Part shown: positions 37,044-48,991 of the stretch, in pieces
How positions within the stretch are numbered: the first letter of the stretch is position 1
Layout: the number at the start of each line of letters is the position of its first letter
Assembly (NCBI GenBank): GCA_010093705.1
Contig: MU006117.1
Location: forward strand, 175,821 to 239,820
Direction: 5' to 3'
Length of the DNA: 64,000 nt
Source of the DNA: Patellaria atrata CBS 101060
Lineage: Eukaryota; Ascomycota; Dothideomycetes; Patellariales; Patellariaceae
Notes under the pieces: model-generated
Seen by the model: the letters and a program-made list of their open reading frames with translations, nothing else
Databases searched by the model: none
Told to the model about the DNA's origin: nothing
Position numbers and translations under genes: made by a program

Positions 37044-38879
37044 TATACCCAGTCTCATCAGACGTACTGTCTACACTCGATGAGGATGGGGATAGCAGTC
37101 ACCTTCCCCCGACGCCCGGTGGTGGTGGCCCGAAGGCTGTACTGTACCATTCCCTGTTCTATACCAGGTAGAGGGATGAAATTGTAGGGGCGAGAGTTTT
37201 TTTTTTTGGTTACTTTTGTAGAGTACCGTAAGCACGACCTTATAGCAAGATCCATTTCCCTGGGAGGACCATTCTTTTCAATACCTATTTCGTACGGGAC
37301 TAATGCTCCAATCCGCCCGAACAGAGGACTCCTTCCACAGTACGGTACAGTACACCCCCGTTTACGCTCGGATACGGCAGGGTGTTATACTTGTACTTTT
37401 ACTTCACGCGTGGTCTGGTACCACAATCACATCATGCATATCGGACTCTGGCCCGGGTCTGGGGGTTTGATATACGGATGATAAATTGTATTATGCGAAT
37501 TCCCCCTTGCCTTCCCAGCATGTATAGTACCACAGATGAAAATCTTGTAGACTGTGGGAAGTGTCTCGCTCCAGGACACCAATTTCCACTTACTTCACCA
37601 CTCTCTACCGTTGTGGACTTGACTCCTCATCTTCATCCCCTACTACCCTATCAACACCCATCGCTTACACACCTCATACCTTCAAACCTCGTTTCCCGCT
37701 CTTCCCAGCCCATCCCAATTGCATTTCCATGTTGTAAATTTTCAATCCACACATTCTAGTTTCAGTATCTACCTTTATCCGCTTTTCTTTTGCGCTTTTT
37801 CCCTTTTGGGGTTGGGAGTTATGGTCCCTACAGATACTTATATATATGGGCCTATTCTATACCTTTGAAATGGAAACTCGAGGAAACGTGACTGGGCGTC
37901 ACATAACCCAACATCACAGGCACCTTCCCCACTGTCTGGTTTGGAGGGAAGAGAGAGGGAGAGGGCGTTGTATATATAGCCCAATATAGTCCAGCACAGT
38001 ACAGTCTAGCATAGCACCCATTATGGGCAGTCTCAGCAAACGTAAGGTGCGGTAAAGCATATCGGCTGATTAGAGTTGTAAAACCCCGGGGATGGGTGAA
38101 TTGAATTGAGTTTGAACCGAATCGAATCGCACACGATCAAGTCCTTTACTGACTCTAGTCGACTAAAGCTAAGGGAACGGATTTGGGTGTGACTGGTTCG
38201 GGGCGCCACGTTCACTATCTGTCTACTTTTGTCTATCCACTCCTACTTTGCAAAAGGGGGTCGGGGTGGAAGCGATTCACAGATAAGTCAATACACCAAC
38301 GAGACACAACGAGAGCTCTAAGCATTGTATATACCACAGCTCAAAAATTAGTATTAATCTCATCATGCCCTCATTAGCGGCGCCATATGTAAAATCTACT
38401 ACCACCAGGCCTGTGGCGGCCAACCACCCTCGACTCTACCGCACCGTTCCCTCCCAATCGTTCCTCCCTGATGCAGTTGCTGAAATAATAGAAACACTGA
38501 CGAATAATACTATGCTCCTTCGTGGCCCACTATACTCTACTACGATAGCAAAAAAATGATAACAATAATGATAATGATGATGATGATGGATGAAAAAGGA
38601 GTAAGATGAAATCAGTCTAGCCGTTCCAAAACACGTACATATATCCTCAATGCTAAGGACGCGCTAAAAGACACAACAACAATGCAAGAAGAACTGAACA
38701 AATCTCGCCAAGACGCAATGAAAGGTGTAGTGGGCCGAGGATATCGGAGACAACAAGGGAATAGATATACTTGAAGAAAAGCAAAGAGAGAAGAGATGTG
38801 GATGAAATATATACCAAGAAAGAAAAACTCCCAAAAGGAAACCAAGTTCTTGCTTCAGGGGGCTGGCTCAAAACCACTT

Positions 38880-41158
38880 TCACGCAGGTGCAACAACCGC
38901 GCTTCCCGAACTGCTGCTCTCAAACTGTCTACTCTTCCTATTCGCCTTCTTCCTCTGCTTCTCTTTCTCCTTCTCCTCCTTCTCTTTCTCCCTCTCCTTT
39001 TCCTTCTCCGTTGCACTTTGGGTCGCGAAATCCTTCCACTTGCGCCAACCGTCGAAATCGATGAGGGCTTGCATGCAGCCCCACTCTTTTACTTTCCGCT
39101 CGAGCCAGACGAAAGAGACGGGCTAAAAAAAAAAACCACTTAGCTAACATTCTCTTTGAGAAACCCGGGAGGGATTATTAAGCGGTTAGGGAGAGGAGGG
39201 AAACGCACCTTTGTCAAGAAATCATTACACCCAGCCGCCAGCGCCTCGTGTCGATCACTCTGCAGCGAACTCGCCGTCAGCGCCACAATGATGACCGGGC
39301 TCTTGAACAGGAGCTCATCACCGAGCTTATCCTCCCCCTTCAGCTCTCCATTGACTTCAGGGGTCGAGCTACTCGCATGACTAAATACACCGATGCTGTT
39401 AACCTTTTCGAGTCGCCTTATCTCCTTCGTCGCTTCTAGACCGGACATAATGGGTAGCTGGATGTCCATAAGTACCAGATGAAAACCACCAGTACGCCAC
39501 TTCGTCACGGCTTCCCGCCCATTAACGGCAGTTTGCCATCGAACGTTCAGCCGTCTCATAAACTGTTCCAGCAGCTTAAGATTGATGTTGTTGTCTTCAA
39601 CGATGAGAACATTGATAGGAGGGACGGTGTCTGCGAGAAGGGCGGAGGGGAGAGTCAGATGTTCACCTTCAGCATTCGTGTTTTGCTTCCGGCTTCGTTT
39701 CTTTGTGGGATTTGGGGAGGAGACTCGTGGCGTGGAGGGTGCGGATGATTGTTTCTGAACTGTGGTGGGCACTTCTGGGATCGGCGGTGTAGGGAGCGGT
39801 GGGGCTTGAGCAGCTCCTAAGTGAGGGTGGTCCGACGCGGCGGAGTCTTGTCGTGGTCGGCTAGGACGTGCTGGGAGATGGGTTGAACTCGCTGCGGCGG
39901 AGGGTCCTTGGATGATGTTCGTCGGCGAAGATGTATGTTGTCTAGGATATTTTGGACGATGTTGATGTAGTCGACGGGTGCCACCTGGAGAGGGTAGTGC
40001 AGGGACGTGTCCCGTAGTTAAGACCGCCATTGCACGTTCGTGTGCATGGGACGCTCTACTCTCATGGGAAGCAGATGTGAGTGCAGCGGGAGAAGCTGCA
40101 CCGCCATTCATAGGCGGAAAATAATCAGTACCACTCTCCATCGGCCTGTCATCTTGGATGTAATAACCCACATGGTGCTGATGGATAGCCCTGGGTGATG
40201 GTTTTGGAGTCCGTCTCTGCGGCACGTCAATGATCAATGCCTCGTCCACCATCTGTCCGCCCGGGTAATAAGCATCTAGTGTCCTGCATATGTCTTCTTC
40301 GGGTCCTAAAGGTCTCCCTACAGTTCCCTGTGCTTGTTCCCTTGCTACGATGCGAATGGTAACATCTGGGGAGTCGAAGCTCCGTCCTAATGAGTTGGCA
40401 TATTTTCTCAGGATCAAATCCCGCACGTCATCTACCAAATCGTCCTCCTTGACCATCACCAGCGTCGGGGAACCCCCTGTTCTTTTAACCCATATCTTTC
40501 TGTGCAGCATATTGGCGCTTAAAGTAGGAGGACCGCCGCTGAAGTAGTCCTGACTGTCGCCCGTCGCAGGTCTCTTGGCGTCACTAGCAAGCAGTGTTTT
40601 GATAAATCGTTGATTCGAGTCTGCCACTAAGGACTGCCTCCGAAAGTTATTCGGGCGGCCTCGTGGAGATAATGGAGCAGAAGGAAGAGGTCCAGCCTGG
40701 TCGCTATCTGGAGATGGTGCAGTTAACAGCTCCTTTAGTTGGGGTTTCTCGAAGGCTTCGGGAGTAGGCTCTTCCAGAGTCACGGCGGGAGAGATGTTTC
40801 GCTTATCCGGAGATGGCAGCGAGTGTAAGCTGCTGTCGATAGTCTGAGGTTCTCTCGAGTTCAGACTTTCTGTCCTACGGCTCGCGATCCTCTTTGATGG
40901 ACAAGGTTGACCAGACTCATCTTCTCCTTCCGGTGAAAGACCGGGAGAATCAACTTCCTCCTGTATCGATTCGTTTCCAGCGTGTTGTGGGCGCAAGGAG
41001 GGGGTGGTATCTCTCAGTTCGGTCAGGGAGGTTGAATGTTTGGAATGGCGGCTCGGGGCGGTTCCCGTAAAAGAAACGTTAGAATTGGCGGACGTGGTGG
41101 AACTCCTCCGAAGCAACTTTGCTCTCACGCTGCTCAGTTTTGTCTTCAGATCACCCAT
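38880..41158 (-). CDS. ssk1: SSK1-type response regulator of the HOG osmostress pathway
   Basis: Terminal response regulator of a His-Asp phosphorelay; in the family the unphosphorylated form activates the Ssk2-type MAPKKK. Two exons (41158-39209 and 39122-38880) with an 86-nt intron (GTGCGT donor) give 730 residues, joining NDFLTK to PVSFVWLERKVKEWGCMQAL. The N-terminal 500 residues are mostly disordered with a conserved start MGDLKTKLSSVRAKLLRRSS and a conserved mid-section IWVKRTGGSPTLVMVKEDDL. The receiver domain starts at about 513 (INVLIVEDNNINLKLLEQFM). The phospho-acceptor is Asp565 in LVLMDIQLPIMSG; the conserved Thr/Ser is in IIVALTASS and the Lys is K650. The receiver has a Gly/Ser/Glu-rich insertion before IIVALTASS. 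The C-terminus is a Lys/Glu-rich charged run. Start and length fit filamentous-fungal SSK1. Confidence 0.93.
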
Positions 41159-42660
41159 ACCGCCTCTTCTATCCTTTGCACCTTCGTCTTCAACTCGAAT
41201 ACCCCCGTGCAGACAAAGCTGCGTCCGAGGGGAATCGAAAATGATAGCCAGGACGGAAAACTGGGCCCAGCTGTAAGTAGCTCAATTGGAGAAAACTGGG
41301 GCTGGGGTTCGCTTCGGGTTGCAGATAACGGTATGCGCGTCGGTTTAAACGTTTGGATCCGCTTGTAAAGGACAAAAGACCAAGAATTAACAACAGTAAA
41401 ACAGATGCAAAGGAGTGTCGAAGAGTGAGAAGAATTAGAAAGGATGTATGAGGACTAGAATTGAAAGATGAGGGAGAAGGGAAGAAGAAAGAAGATGATG
41501 GGTTGATAAAGCGGAAAGTTCATCAAGGTGAGGGTGAGAGTTGGTGTGGCTTGTTCAAAAGTCCTGGCAAACCCCCCGGCTCTGCCCAAATTCTTCGCCA
41601 CAAAGGCCTTAAAAAACGCGTCCGCGCCTCGGGTATCGCTTACAGCAGAAACACTTTCCAATTTGATAATACGCGTCTTATTAACTATTTAATTCTCTTC
41701 TTACAATCGTCTTCCAAATCTTTAATCTCATATATCTCTCAAGTTCTATCATACAGCCCAGAGCTGAACATCCAGATCATCGCCCCCTAGCTGCCCAAAC
41801 GCGCACATCATAGACAACAGCTCACCCAAACCTCACCTCATCCCTATCAAGAAAACGGAAACAGCACTAACTTTGCAGCGATCATCTATCATCTGCCAGT
41901 TGTCAACGCGCATCATGTCAGTATATTTCGCCTCATCATACGAGATGTGCAAAAAGTAAACTTGTCTTACGAAATACATGCAGTTGAGCTGTAAGGGTTG
42001 ACGGTGGGGAGCATGCTGATCGCGGACGTTGTGCCGATATCAAGCATCTGAAAAAACACTTCTGTACTTAGAGCGGAACTATACGGTAAATCATGAGAAG
42101 ATCATCGAGTTGAAAGTTAGGAAGACGTGTCTTAAAGAAGCAACATGATATGTTAATTGAGAAATAGTTATATGAAGTCATGTACTGGTATCACTATACG
42201 ACAAGTCTATCAGATATGCTACAAAGGAAATTCACACCACGTACAGAGAGACCCATCCGAGGGTTAAAAATAATGATAGGGGAGGTTCTCAATATCACGC
42301 AATATCGCCATCCGCAGCTTCCTGATTGTAGAGCAAGACGGTACTGTTGTTCCCCCGGCCCTCTCCGTACAAAGCATGTTGGTCTGAAAAGCACTGATAT
42401 GCTTCAGCTACGGTACGACCATGAGCAGTTGTACTGTATATACTATCGAGAAAGTTTTATTAGGTTTGTACGGCACAATACGTATCGTACTTGCTTCTCA
42501 GTAGTCGTCATTGTGGAACCTTGTGTACAGACCCAAGATACTATATCTATCCATCAAGTAACAAGAGTCCTCTGTGGAACTCCCTTATGCAACTCAGCAT
42601 CTAAGACGTCCATAACCGTGAATAAAGATGAACAAACCCCCGGTTTACGGATACTTCTCA
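41159..42660. other. intergenic region upstream of SSK1
   Basis: Contains the presumed SSK1 promoter. On the minus strand near 42047-41960 a short phrase opening MLDIGTTSAISMLP follows a plausible acceptor, but no companion exon was found, so no gene is called. Confidence 0.35.
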
Positions 42661-44371
42661 TCACCTCCCGATCCATCCCTCCGTCTCATCGATAAACCGA
42701 GACCTCTCAGAAATTTCGTGCATCCTACGCTGCTGGATATCTTTTTTTATTTGCGCCTCGTCATGGAAGCCATACTTCCGCAATATATCCACGATATTCA
42801 TGTTTCCTGCGCATACTGCCACCGTCGTAATCTTCCCCATTATTTCCCGCGTTTTTACTCTGTCGTCCACAAATTCCTCTATTAAAAGCTCAACCACGCT
42901 CTCGAGCCCCACTTACGCCGCAGCCATGACAGCGTCCCATTTTGTCTCTCGCTTATCATTCAGAATACCCCGTGTCAGCATCCAGCTTAGCACGTGTGTA
43001 CGTCCCGCTATTGTAGCCGCATGAAATGCTTCCTGGGCTCTAGGAACGGTTCGAAGGCCAGGGTTAGTTTTCAGAACCGCATCGAGCAACACTTCCAGGA
43101 CTGGAGTGTGGTCATTTTTAGCTGCTAGCTCAAGGGCTTCTCGGAGAGGGAAGAACTCATCCCTTTCGAGTTCAACGCCGAGAGAGAGCAAATACTGGAC
43201 TGTACTAACGCGCCCTGCTTCACACGCGCGGCCAAGAAGGGTAAGGTGCACAAAACGGTATAGATAATTTAGCGGAGCGTTGATGTCGATGGTCTTCCAA
43301 GCGTAGGGATCATCCCGAGTCTTCATCAGCCCAAGTGGTTGGCGTTGAGAAGTAAACCGAGAACGGCGGGAGGTAGGCGAGGAGGAGTTCAAGTTTACCT
43401 GTCTCAATCGCGGTAACGATAGGTTTGACACGTCCAGCATCCTTCATTGGTCCCATTTGGCGTTGTTTGGACGAGACGAACAAGTTCGGTAGATCCGTAC
43501 CATGGTGTTATAAAGAAGAATTCCTTCAGCTGCAAAGGGGTTAATGAGAACTCAAATGAGAAAAGATAGTCCAAGATCTCTGCACGGCCATACTCAGTAG
43601 CAAGCTCATACAATTCGGATATTGATACATGGATATTAGATCCGTGCGACATCATGAACTTGAAGGCCTTGTCTTGTCCACCTATTATAGCAGCATGGAG
43701 GGGCTGGGGGAAAGAACTCGCTACCGGGTATGAATGACTGTGACCAAGAAGGGCAAACATAGAAGATATCGAGCCCATAAAAGAACCAACTGAGAGCACA
43801 TGATGGAACGTCCTTGGATGAACTTCCTCTTCTTTCAGATGAAAATGCGCACCTTGTCCCGCCGGCTTCTTTAGCTCCTCGAATGTTCTTGACCCAGGGG
43901 TATGAGCCACGAGCTCACACACTGGTAACAGAAATGCTTGCAATGGTAGCTCGAACCTGGAATGCAGATAGTTGAGAAGTTTGACCGGATCACGGACGGC
44001 GTAGATGAGACCATTACACTTTTCAGGTTGTCGTACCCAAGACTGAATTAGCCTTGCGGCGTAGGTGGACCTCATATATATGGCACGCGGGTACTTGGAC
44101 GTCATCAAGATGTCATACTTGTATATGGGGAATATCGCGTTGAGAAATTCTCGATCGAAAGTTCCTGTCTCATTAGCGTTCACGCAACAAACTCAACCGA
44201 ACAGGACTTATCGCAAACGCTCCTCAACCTTGCTGCATTATAAATGCCCACTTCTGTGACAACAAGGTCCGTAATATCCTGGAAAAGCTCCAGAGGTAAG
44301 TCGAATAGATGCATGGTGTTTGTGGCTATGTTTCCCTCCTGACGTATATTGCTGCGAAGATGTTGAGACAT
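42661..44371 (-). pseudogene. F-box/ankyrin-type gene with several disabling changes
   Basis: The coding parts read in order: an F-box (DLPLELFQDITDLVV, 44371 to about 44205), then FDREFLNAIFPIYKYD and an ankyrin-like helical region. Four defects are visible. (1) The exon-1 donor expected after VC reads ATAAGT instead of GTAAGT (about 44205); joining there to GACAG|GAACTTTC keeps frame. (2) Near 43447 the frame shifts by one base, moving from TTPNGTNE to KDAGRVKPIVTAIETG. (3) At the GGG run 43314-43316 it shifts by one again, from PTTWADEDS to DDPYAWKTIDIN. (4) A TAA at 42913-42915 interrupts AVMAAA and VGLESVVELLIEEF. Family members are predicted substrate adaptors for SCF ubiquitin ligases; the ankyrin part binds proteins. 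Base errors could explain some defects, and a GTAAGT overlapping the TAA could be a donor, but four together suggest decay. Confidence 0.7.
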
Positions 44372-44633
44372 TTGCAGAGATGGATGTTTGGTGCCCCTGA
44401 ACAGCTATTGGCTCTGCCGAGCTTTTGACAGAAGTGTGCAAATAGTGTCCCAGGTCAAAATTCAATGTTAATAACTACGAGTTGCGATATAAGGTCAAGA
44501 TAGTTTGTGAAAAAACGGTTGCTACATATATGAATGAACAAAAGTGCTATCTGAATCTTGACTTCAAAAGAGTAGTGCGATATTCTCTGATCTGCCTCTA
44601 CTCGCGCGTGATATTGCATCATGGTGGGCTCCT

Positions 44634-46271
44634 CTAAACTGACTCAATTTGCCTTGAGCCGATATCAGGCTTCTTCTCGGACACGCTCGCAAGCCTGCTA
44701 TCGGGATCAAATTCACCCTCAGATATCCCCACGTGAGACTCACGGTAAGCATCTAACTCTTTTGCCCTGAACATGTTAAGGTAGATCGGAAAGCTCCACG
44801 CGACGAGGAAGAAAGCCAAAGGAACGACCATGGCTTTTCTGGTGCCTATCCTATCAGCGACATTACCCAAAATAGCTGGCACGACGGCACCACCACACAC
44901 TGAGGCAACGAGGAAAGAAGCGCCCCGTTTAGTATGACGACCAAGCCCACGAAGAGAGAGTGCAAAGATGGTGGGGAAGATATAACTCTCGAAGAAGAGC
45001 ACGATCATGAGCATGGAGAGCCCGCCCCAGTTAGGCCTGATGCTGGCGCCAGTATCAACCGCTATAGCCGCGATGATGAATATCATGATCATGGTCTGGT
45101 ATGCAAGAAGAATCCAGTGTGGTTTCGTAATGTACATGAGACCAGCGGCAGAAAAACGACCAATGGCGAAAAGTCCCTGAGCGATTGCATAGTAATTGCT
45201 ACCTTCATGGTGTGATTCGAGAACCGGCTTATCAGGACGAGCTTGAGCATAATAGTTAATAAAGTAGCTAGCGATGCCTACTTGCCCACCGACATACGAG
45301 AATTGAGCAAGCGTTCCGAAGAAAAGCGTGGTCTGTTTTCTAAAGGGCTGGAAGGGGGAGTTAGTCAAAATAAGGAGAAATTGCACGAGTACACAGGAGA
45401 ATGGTGAGACTCACTTTATCAACATATCCAGTGGTAGCAGTAGTCATCTCGGCTTGATCAGCCATATCGGCATCGGTAATTTCAGGAATAGGCGCAAAAT
45501 AGAACACAATTGCTAGGAGACCGACGAACACAGCAATACCGAGATAGACGTATTGAACCGCATCTAAGGACTTGCCATCGGCACCGACGTTCTTAAAGAT
45601 GACATAACTGGCTAAGACAGGAGCGACAACTGAGCCAACAGCCTGGAATGACTGAGATAGCTCAAGACGGAATTCTGACCACTTTGGAGGACCGCACACC
45701 GCGATGTATGGGTTGGCGGATGTTTCGAGTGTAGAGAGGCCACTGCCAACGACGAACATGCTACCGCAAAATCCACCAAAGGAGCATTCACTGCGGAGAG
45801 CCAAAACATCAAGGCTCCGACGCAGTAAATGCCAAGACCGAGCATGAACGTAAATCGATATCCGAATTTACGCACAAACCAGCCAGAGTATGTAAGAGGG
45901 CCAATGAAACAAGCGCTAGATATGGTCAGTTACGGCTAGAAAAAGGGGATTTCTGAAGCTCACCCAAAGTACGAAGCTTGAAGACCGGAGGACATGCCCT
46001 GGCTGATATCCAATGCAACCTTGAAGCGGGAATTGAGAACATCCAGTAGCCCGTATGCAAAGCCCCAAAGGAAGAAGAGCAAGGTAATGAGAGTTACGGG
46101 GATGATAGATTGGCGAGTGGTAAGTTGAGAAGCACCTGTGACTACTTTGTCACTGATGCTCTTGCGGCGTCCATCAATAGCAACGGCTTCCGCCGCCGAT
46201 GGTCGTCGGTCTTGCTGAGCGTGGATCTCCTCTAACATAGGTTCTTCCTTTCTAAAAAGGTTGAGACCCAT
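44634..46271 (-). pseudogene. FucP-like MFS sugar transporter gene with a one-base frameshift
   Basis: Resembles the L-fucose/glucose-galactose permease branch of the major facilitator superfamily found in fungi, a plasma-membrane sugar:proton symporter type. Exons are 46271-45964 (start MGLNLFRKEEPML), 45915-45415 and 45347-44634, with introns of 48 and 67 nt. Helices include IPVTLITLLFFLWGFAYGLL, MFVVGSGLSTLETSANPYI (the family signature) and the C-terminal helices such as FVGTLAQFSYVGG-like LFFGTLAQFSYVGGQVGIAS. At about 45788-45791 the frame slips: CVGALMFWLSAV ends in one frame and CSFGGFCGSMFVV continues in another, a one-base loss. Allowing for one missing base, all exon phases agree and the length (about 507 aa) fits the family. 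An intron cannot bridge it because the two conserved stretches are almost contiguous. It may be a pseudogene or a consensus error. Confidence 0.8.
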
Positions 46272-48739
46272 CGTTGATAGCTGAATATGAGCGGAAAGTG
46301 GAGTATCAGATGGAGAAAACAAATCGATGTGAGAGTTTTATGGTAGAAATGTGCTGGAGATTAGAACTGATGATGCTGAATTCGAAAGAGATATCTGAGA
46401 GATTTATACTTCAGAGCGACCTACCGCAGACCCTTCCTGATAAGATCTACTCCTAAGTTCTATCTCCAGACCTACGACTTTTCACTACAGCTGAATACCT
46501 CACAGAGATCTCGAGGTATGCTCGAGATAGTCCAGTTATCGGACCGTGGTTTGCCCGATCAACCCAGTAGAAGCATCTTGACCCGGTTCAGCCATCTGCT
46601 TACCTTGACGATTGGATCCCTATTACATGCATATGTAGTGGTGTAGGGCGGGGATGAGTTACGCTGGTATGCCAACGTTACGGATGCGGTGGGGAATAGC
46701 ACGACAGGGCCTTTCGCATGATGGCTTGAGACCAGGCCATGTTGCCCAGCAAGGATTGCCTCAACACATTGCTGTCGTATGCCTTTTGATGCCGGATCTG
46801 GAGAGAATATACTCCTCGGCGTTATAGTAGGGCAAGTCATCACGAAAGCGCACAAGCTGTTAGTGTTGATGGTTGAATTGTGACTAGAAGGTTGCAGAAA
46901 ATTTGTTTCGCGCTGGCATGATGAGATTGACAGGACGAGAGTATGAGGCCTGTGCACATCTGAACCTAATCCATCTCAAGCTAGTCAAGATCAGGTGGTC
47001 GATCTGAATGGACGATCAATGCTTGAAGGGCTTTCAGTACCAAGCCACTGGTTCACCACTCTCTCAACGTCATATGTGCACGCTGTAAGTCCATCCATCC
47101 CATCAACTAGAAAAGTTGTCGCGTGAATTCGAATAGTCAGGGGTCGCCATAAGGACGTCGATAGATTCCATTGCTTTGATAACTACTCCTGATCAAAAGC
47201 CATGGTTTGGGGAGTAGAATATCTCTATCCTACCAGTCCCTCAGCTCCTCATACGCCACTGTAGGATATGTTCACGGCCTTCATCGGCATGATGCCTTTG
47301 GGTAACACCTCCAAAATGCGGCTTGACCGAACGGTTCTTATCCTCATTCGACAAGGACTTCTGCACATGGTCTAACTTCTCCTGGGGCAAGACAGCCACA
47401 GTTAATTCTAGTAACCATTATTCTTCGGTAATTTCATTCTTGATATCTACCGCTTCAGCTTAGTTAAACCTAGATATAGAAGAGATAGGGCGAGACCATG
47501 GTCTACGGAGAAATACTAACTGAAGTTCCTACATTAGTGTCTCCTACATCCTCTTATGGCCGAAGCTTTACCGTCCGTTAGAATCTGCTTTCAGTTGGAA
47601 CTGCCTCTGCAGTAAATCCCCGCATTCTCTTGTGCTAGAACTATCGCAAACGGCATTATTTCGGCAACTGAGATCGAAACCCCGTAAGAACACATTCACC
47701 TGAGAGGTTGCAGATCTGTTCATGCTGCTGTAAGAGGTAAAGTCTGCTTTGACTCTCCAATGAGAGCACTGAATAGAAAATCTTCTAGAACCACGCTAGA
47801 AGCTTTTGTTGAGCCGCACTGACCACCATATCAGAGGCGCTAGCCGAAGATATCCCCCCTTGCCCCCTTAACTCCTTGCTATTCTTGCCGACTGCATGCA
47901 GGAGGGCTGCATAGTCTGGCCTGCATTGTGTTGGGCAAGCGATCTACGCCTCATATCTTTATGATATATCGCTCATTGTAATGAGTTCGGCGAGTAAAAC
48001 CTTCTCAGGGAGTTGCTTTCCACTGCAACTAAAGGCAATTTCTGAATCAGACCAAGAAATTCTGTCAGAGATATTGTAGGGCTGATATGTACGTGGAGAT
48101 TGACCATATGAGCTAGTGATAGCTGGTTCAGAAGAGACGGTGTGATGAAACCAACGGTAAGATGATTCGAGGTTTAGAATGAATTTGATTATGACCTCTA
48201 CTTGACTCCTATCTCTTTCCGAGCAAATTGACTAATATGAAGAACATCGTCGAATTGAAGCTAGGAAAAGTAGAAATAACAATCAGGAAATCTATACGGG
48301 GTATCATTGATGGAAGAGAACAAGAATCTAGCGATTGAACAACAGCGAGTAATAAAATTGAAGGCAACTGACAAATCAGGATTCTCTACTGAAAACAGTA
48401 GCAGAAGCCAGGGGTCGAAGAAAGATGAATCGAATAGTGTTAACACAATTCAAGAAACGAAGGGGATATACCAAGCTGACAAAAACTGAAGGATAATGCT
48501 AGCAATGTCTGCATTTATCTTAGCACCCACCAAAAAACCAAAAGAAAGTAGAGATTGGAAAGAAACGCTTAATGAGAGAGATGTTCAGTCCCAAATTGAG
48601 AGGTAAACCGGCCGCTCAGCATGAATTAAAGTGTGTAGACTGAGCTTGACTCTCCGGAGCTTATTGAAAGTCCCTGTCCTCATCGAATCAGAATATTATC
48701 ATGAATATGAAGAGTGCTACAGGAAAAATCTTACATTGT
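46272..48739. other. 2.5-kb intergenic region
   Basis: No supported gene. It holds the promoter side of the MFS gene. Short frames such as 46559-46957 (minus) lack any domain or splice context. Confidence 0.4.
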
Positions 48740-48991
48740 CTAAGTTTCTTCATGATGGGTATTGCTTTTGTGACCCATCCATCCAACAGTTGAGCTATCA
48801 TGAGATTGGAACGGGCCTCCCAAACTTTCCCCATAGACCATAGTGCAACACGTTCCGCCATAGAGGGAATTGTGCTCGTGGTTACAATTCATACAGATGA
48901 TAGTAAGAGCGGATTGTTCGACGCCACCACATTGACAACACTTCCAGGTGCCATCGTTTCGATGAGTTCGAGGGCCGGAATAGGATGCCAT
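48740..48991 (-). CDS. small zinc-ribbon-like protein (83 aa or C-terminal exon)
   Basis: A frame opening at an ATG encodes MASYSGPRTHRNDGTWKCC and continues QCGG, with a second cysteine pair in IICMNCNHEHN and a third Cys-Cys in YGGTCC. The spacing CxxC...CxxC after a GTWKCCQCGG-like start is common in small fungal zinc-ribbon proteins. The frame stays open a little upstream (NPALQE before the Met), and an upstream frame (49309-49154) ends in a good donor (CAG|GTGAGT). The ATG may therefore lie inside a larger spliced gene. No function is assigned. Confidence 0.5.
   Translation of the reverse strand: MASYSGPRTHRNDGTWKCCQCGGVEQSALTIICMNCNHEHNSLYGGTCCTMVYGESLGGPFQSHDSSTVGWMGHKSNTHHEET

Larger units (their letters stand above)
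30125..38879. other. 8.7-kb gene-poor region
   Basis: No open frame here shows a domain, codon consistency or sensible splice structure; the longest ones (31405-31959, 33638-34147, 36806-37171, all plus) overlap alternative frames equally long. The left end holds the HAL4-type promoter. The region is notable for repeated GTAC-type palindromes (33405, 33900, 36746, 37030, 37340), a 23-bp near-perfect palindrome at 30956, an A-tract at 34493-34507, a T-tract near 37198 and an (ATG)n run near 38570. Long leader regions, non-coding transcripts or highly diverged genes cannot be excluded. Confidence 0.45.

Noticed and set aside
36806-37171. 121-codon plus-strand open frame with a hydrophobic start
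   Set aside because: Runs through GTAC palindromes and low-complexity DNA; no family resemblance.
41960-42047. Short minus-strand phrase MLDIGTTSAISMLP after a good acceptor site
   Set aside because: No upstream or downstream exon could be joined to it and I know no matching family.
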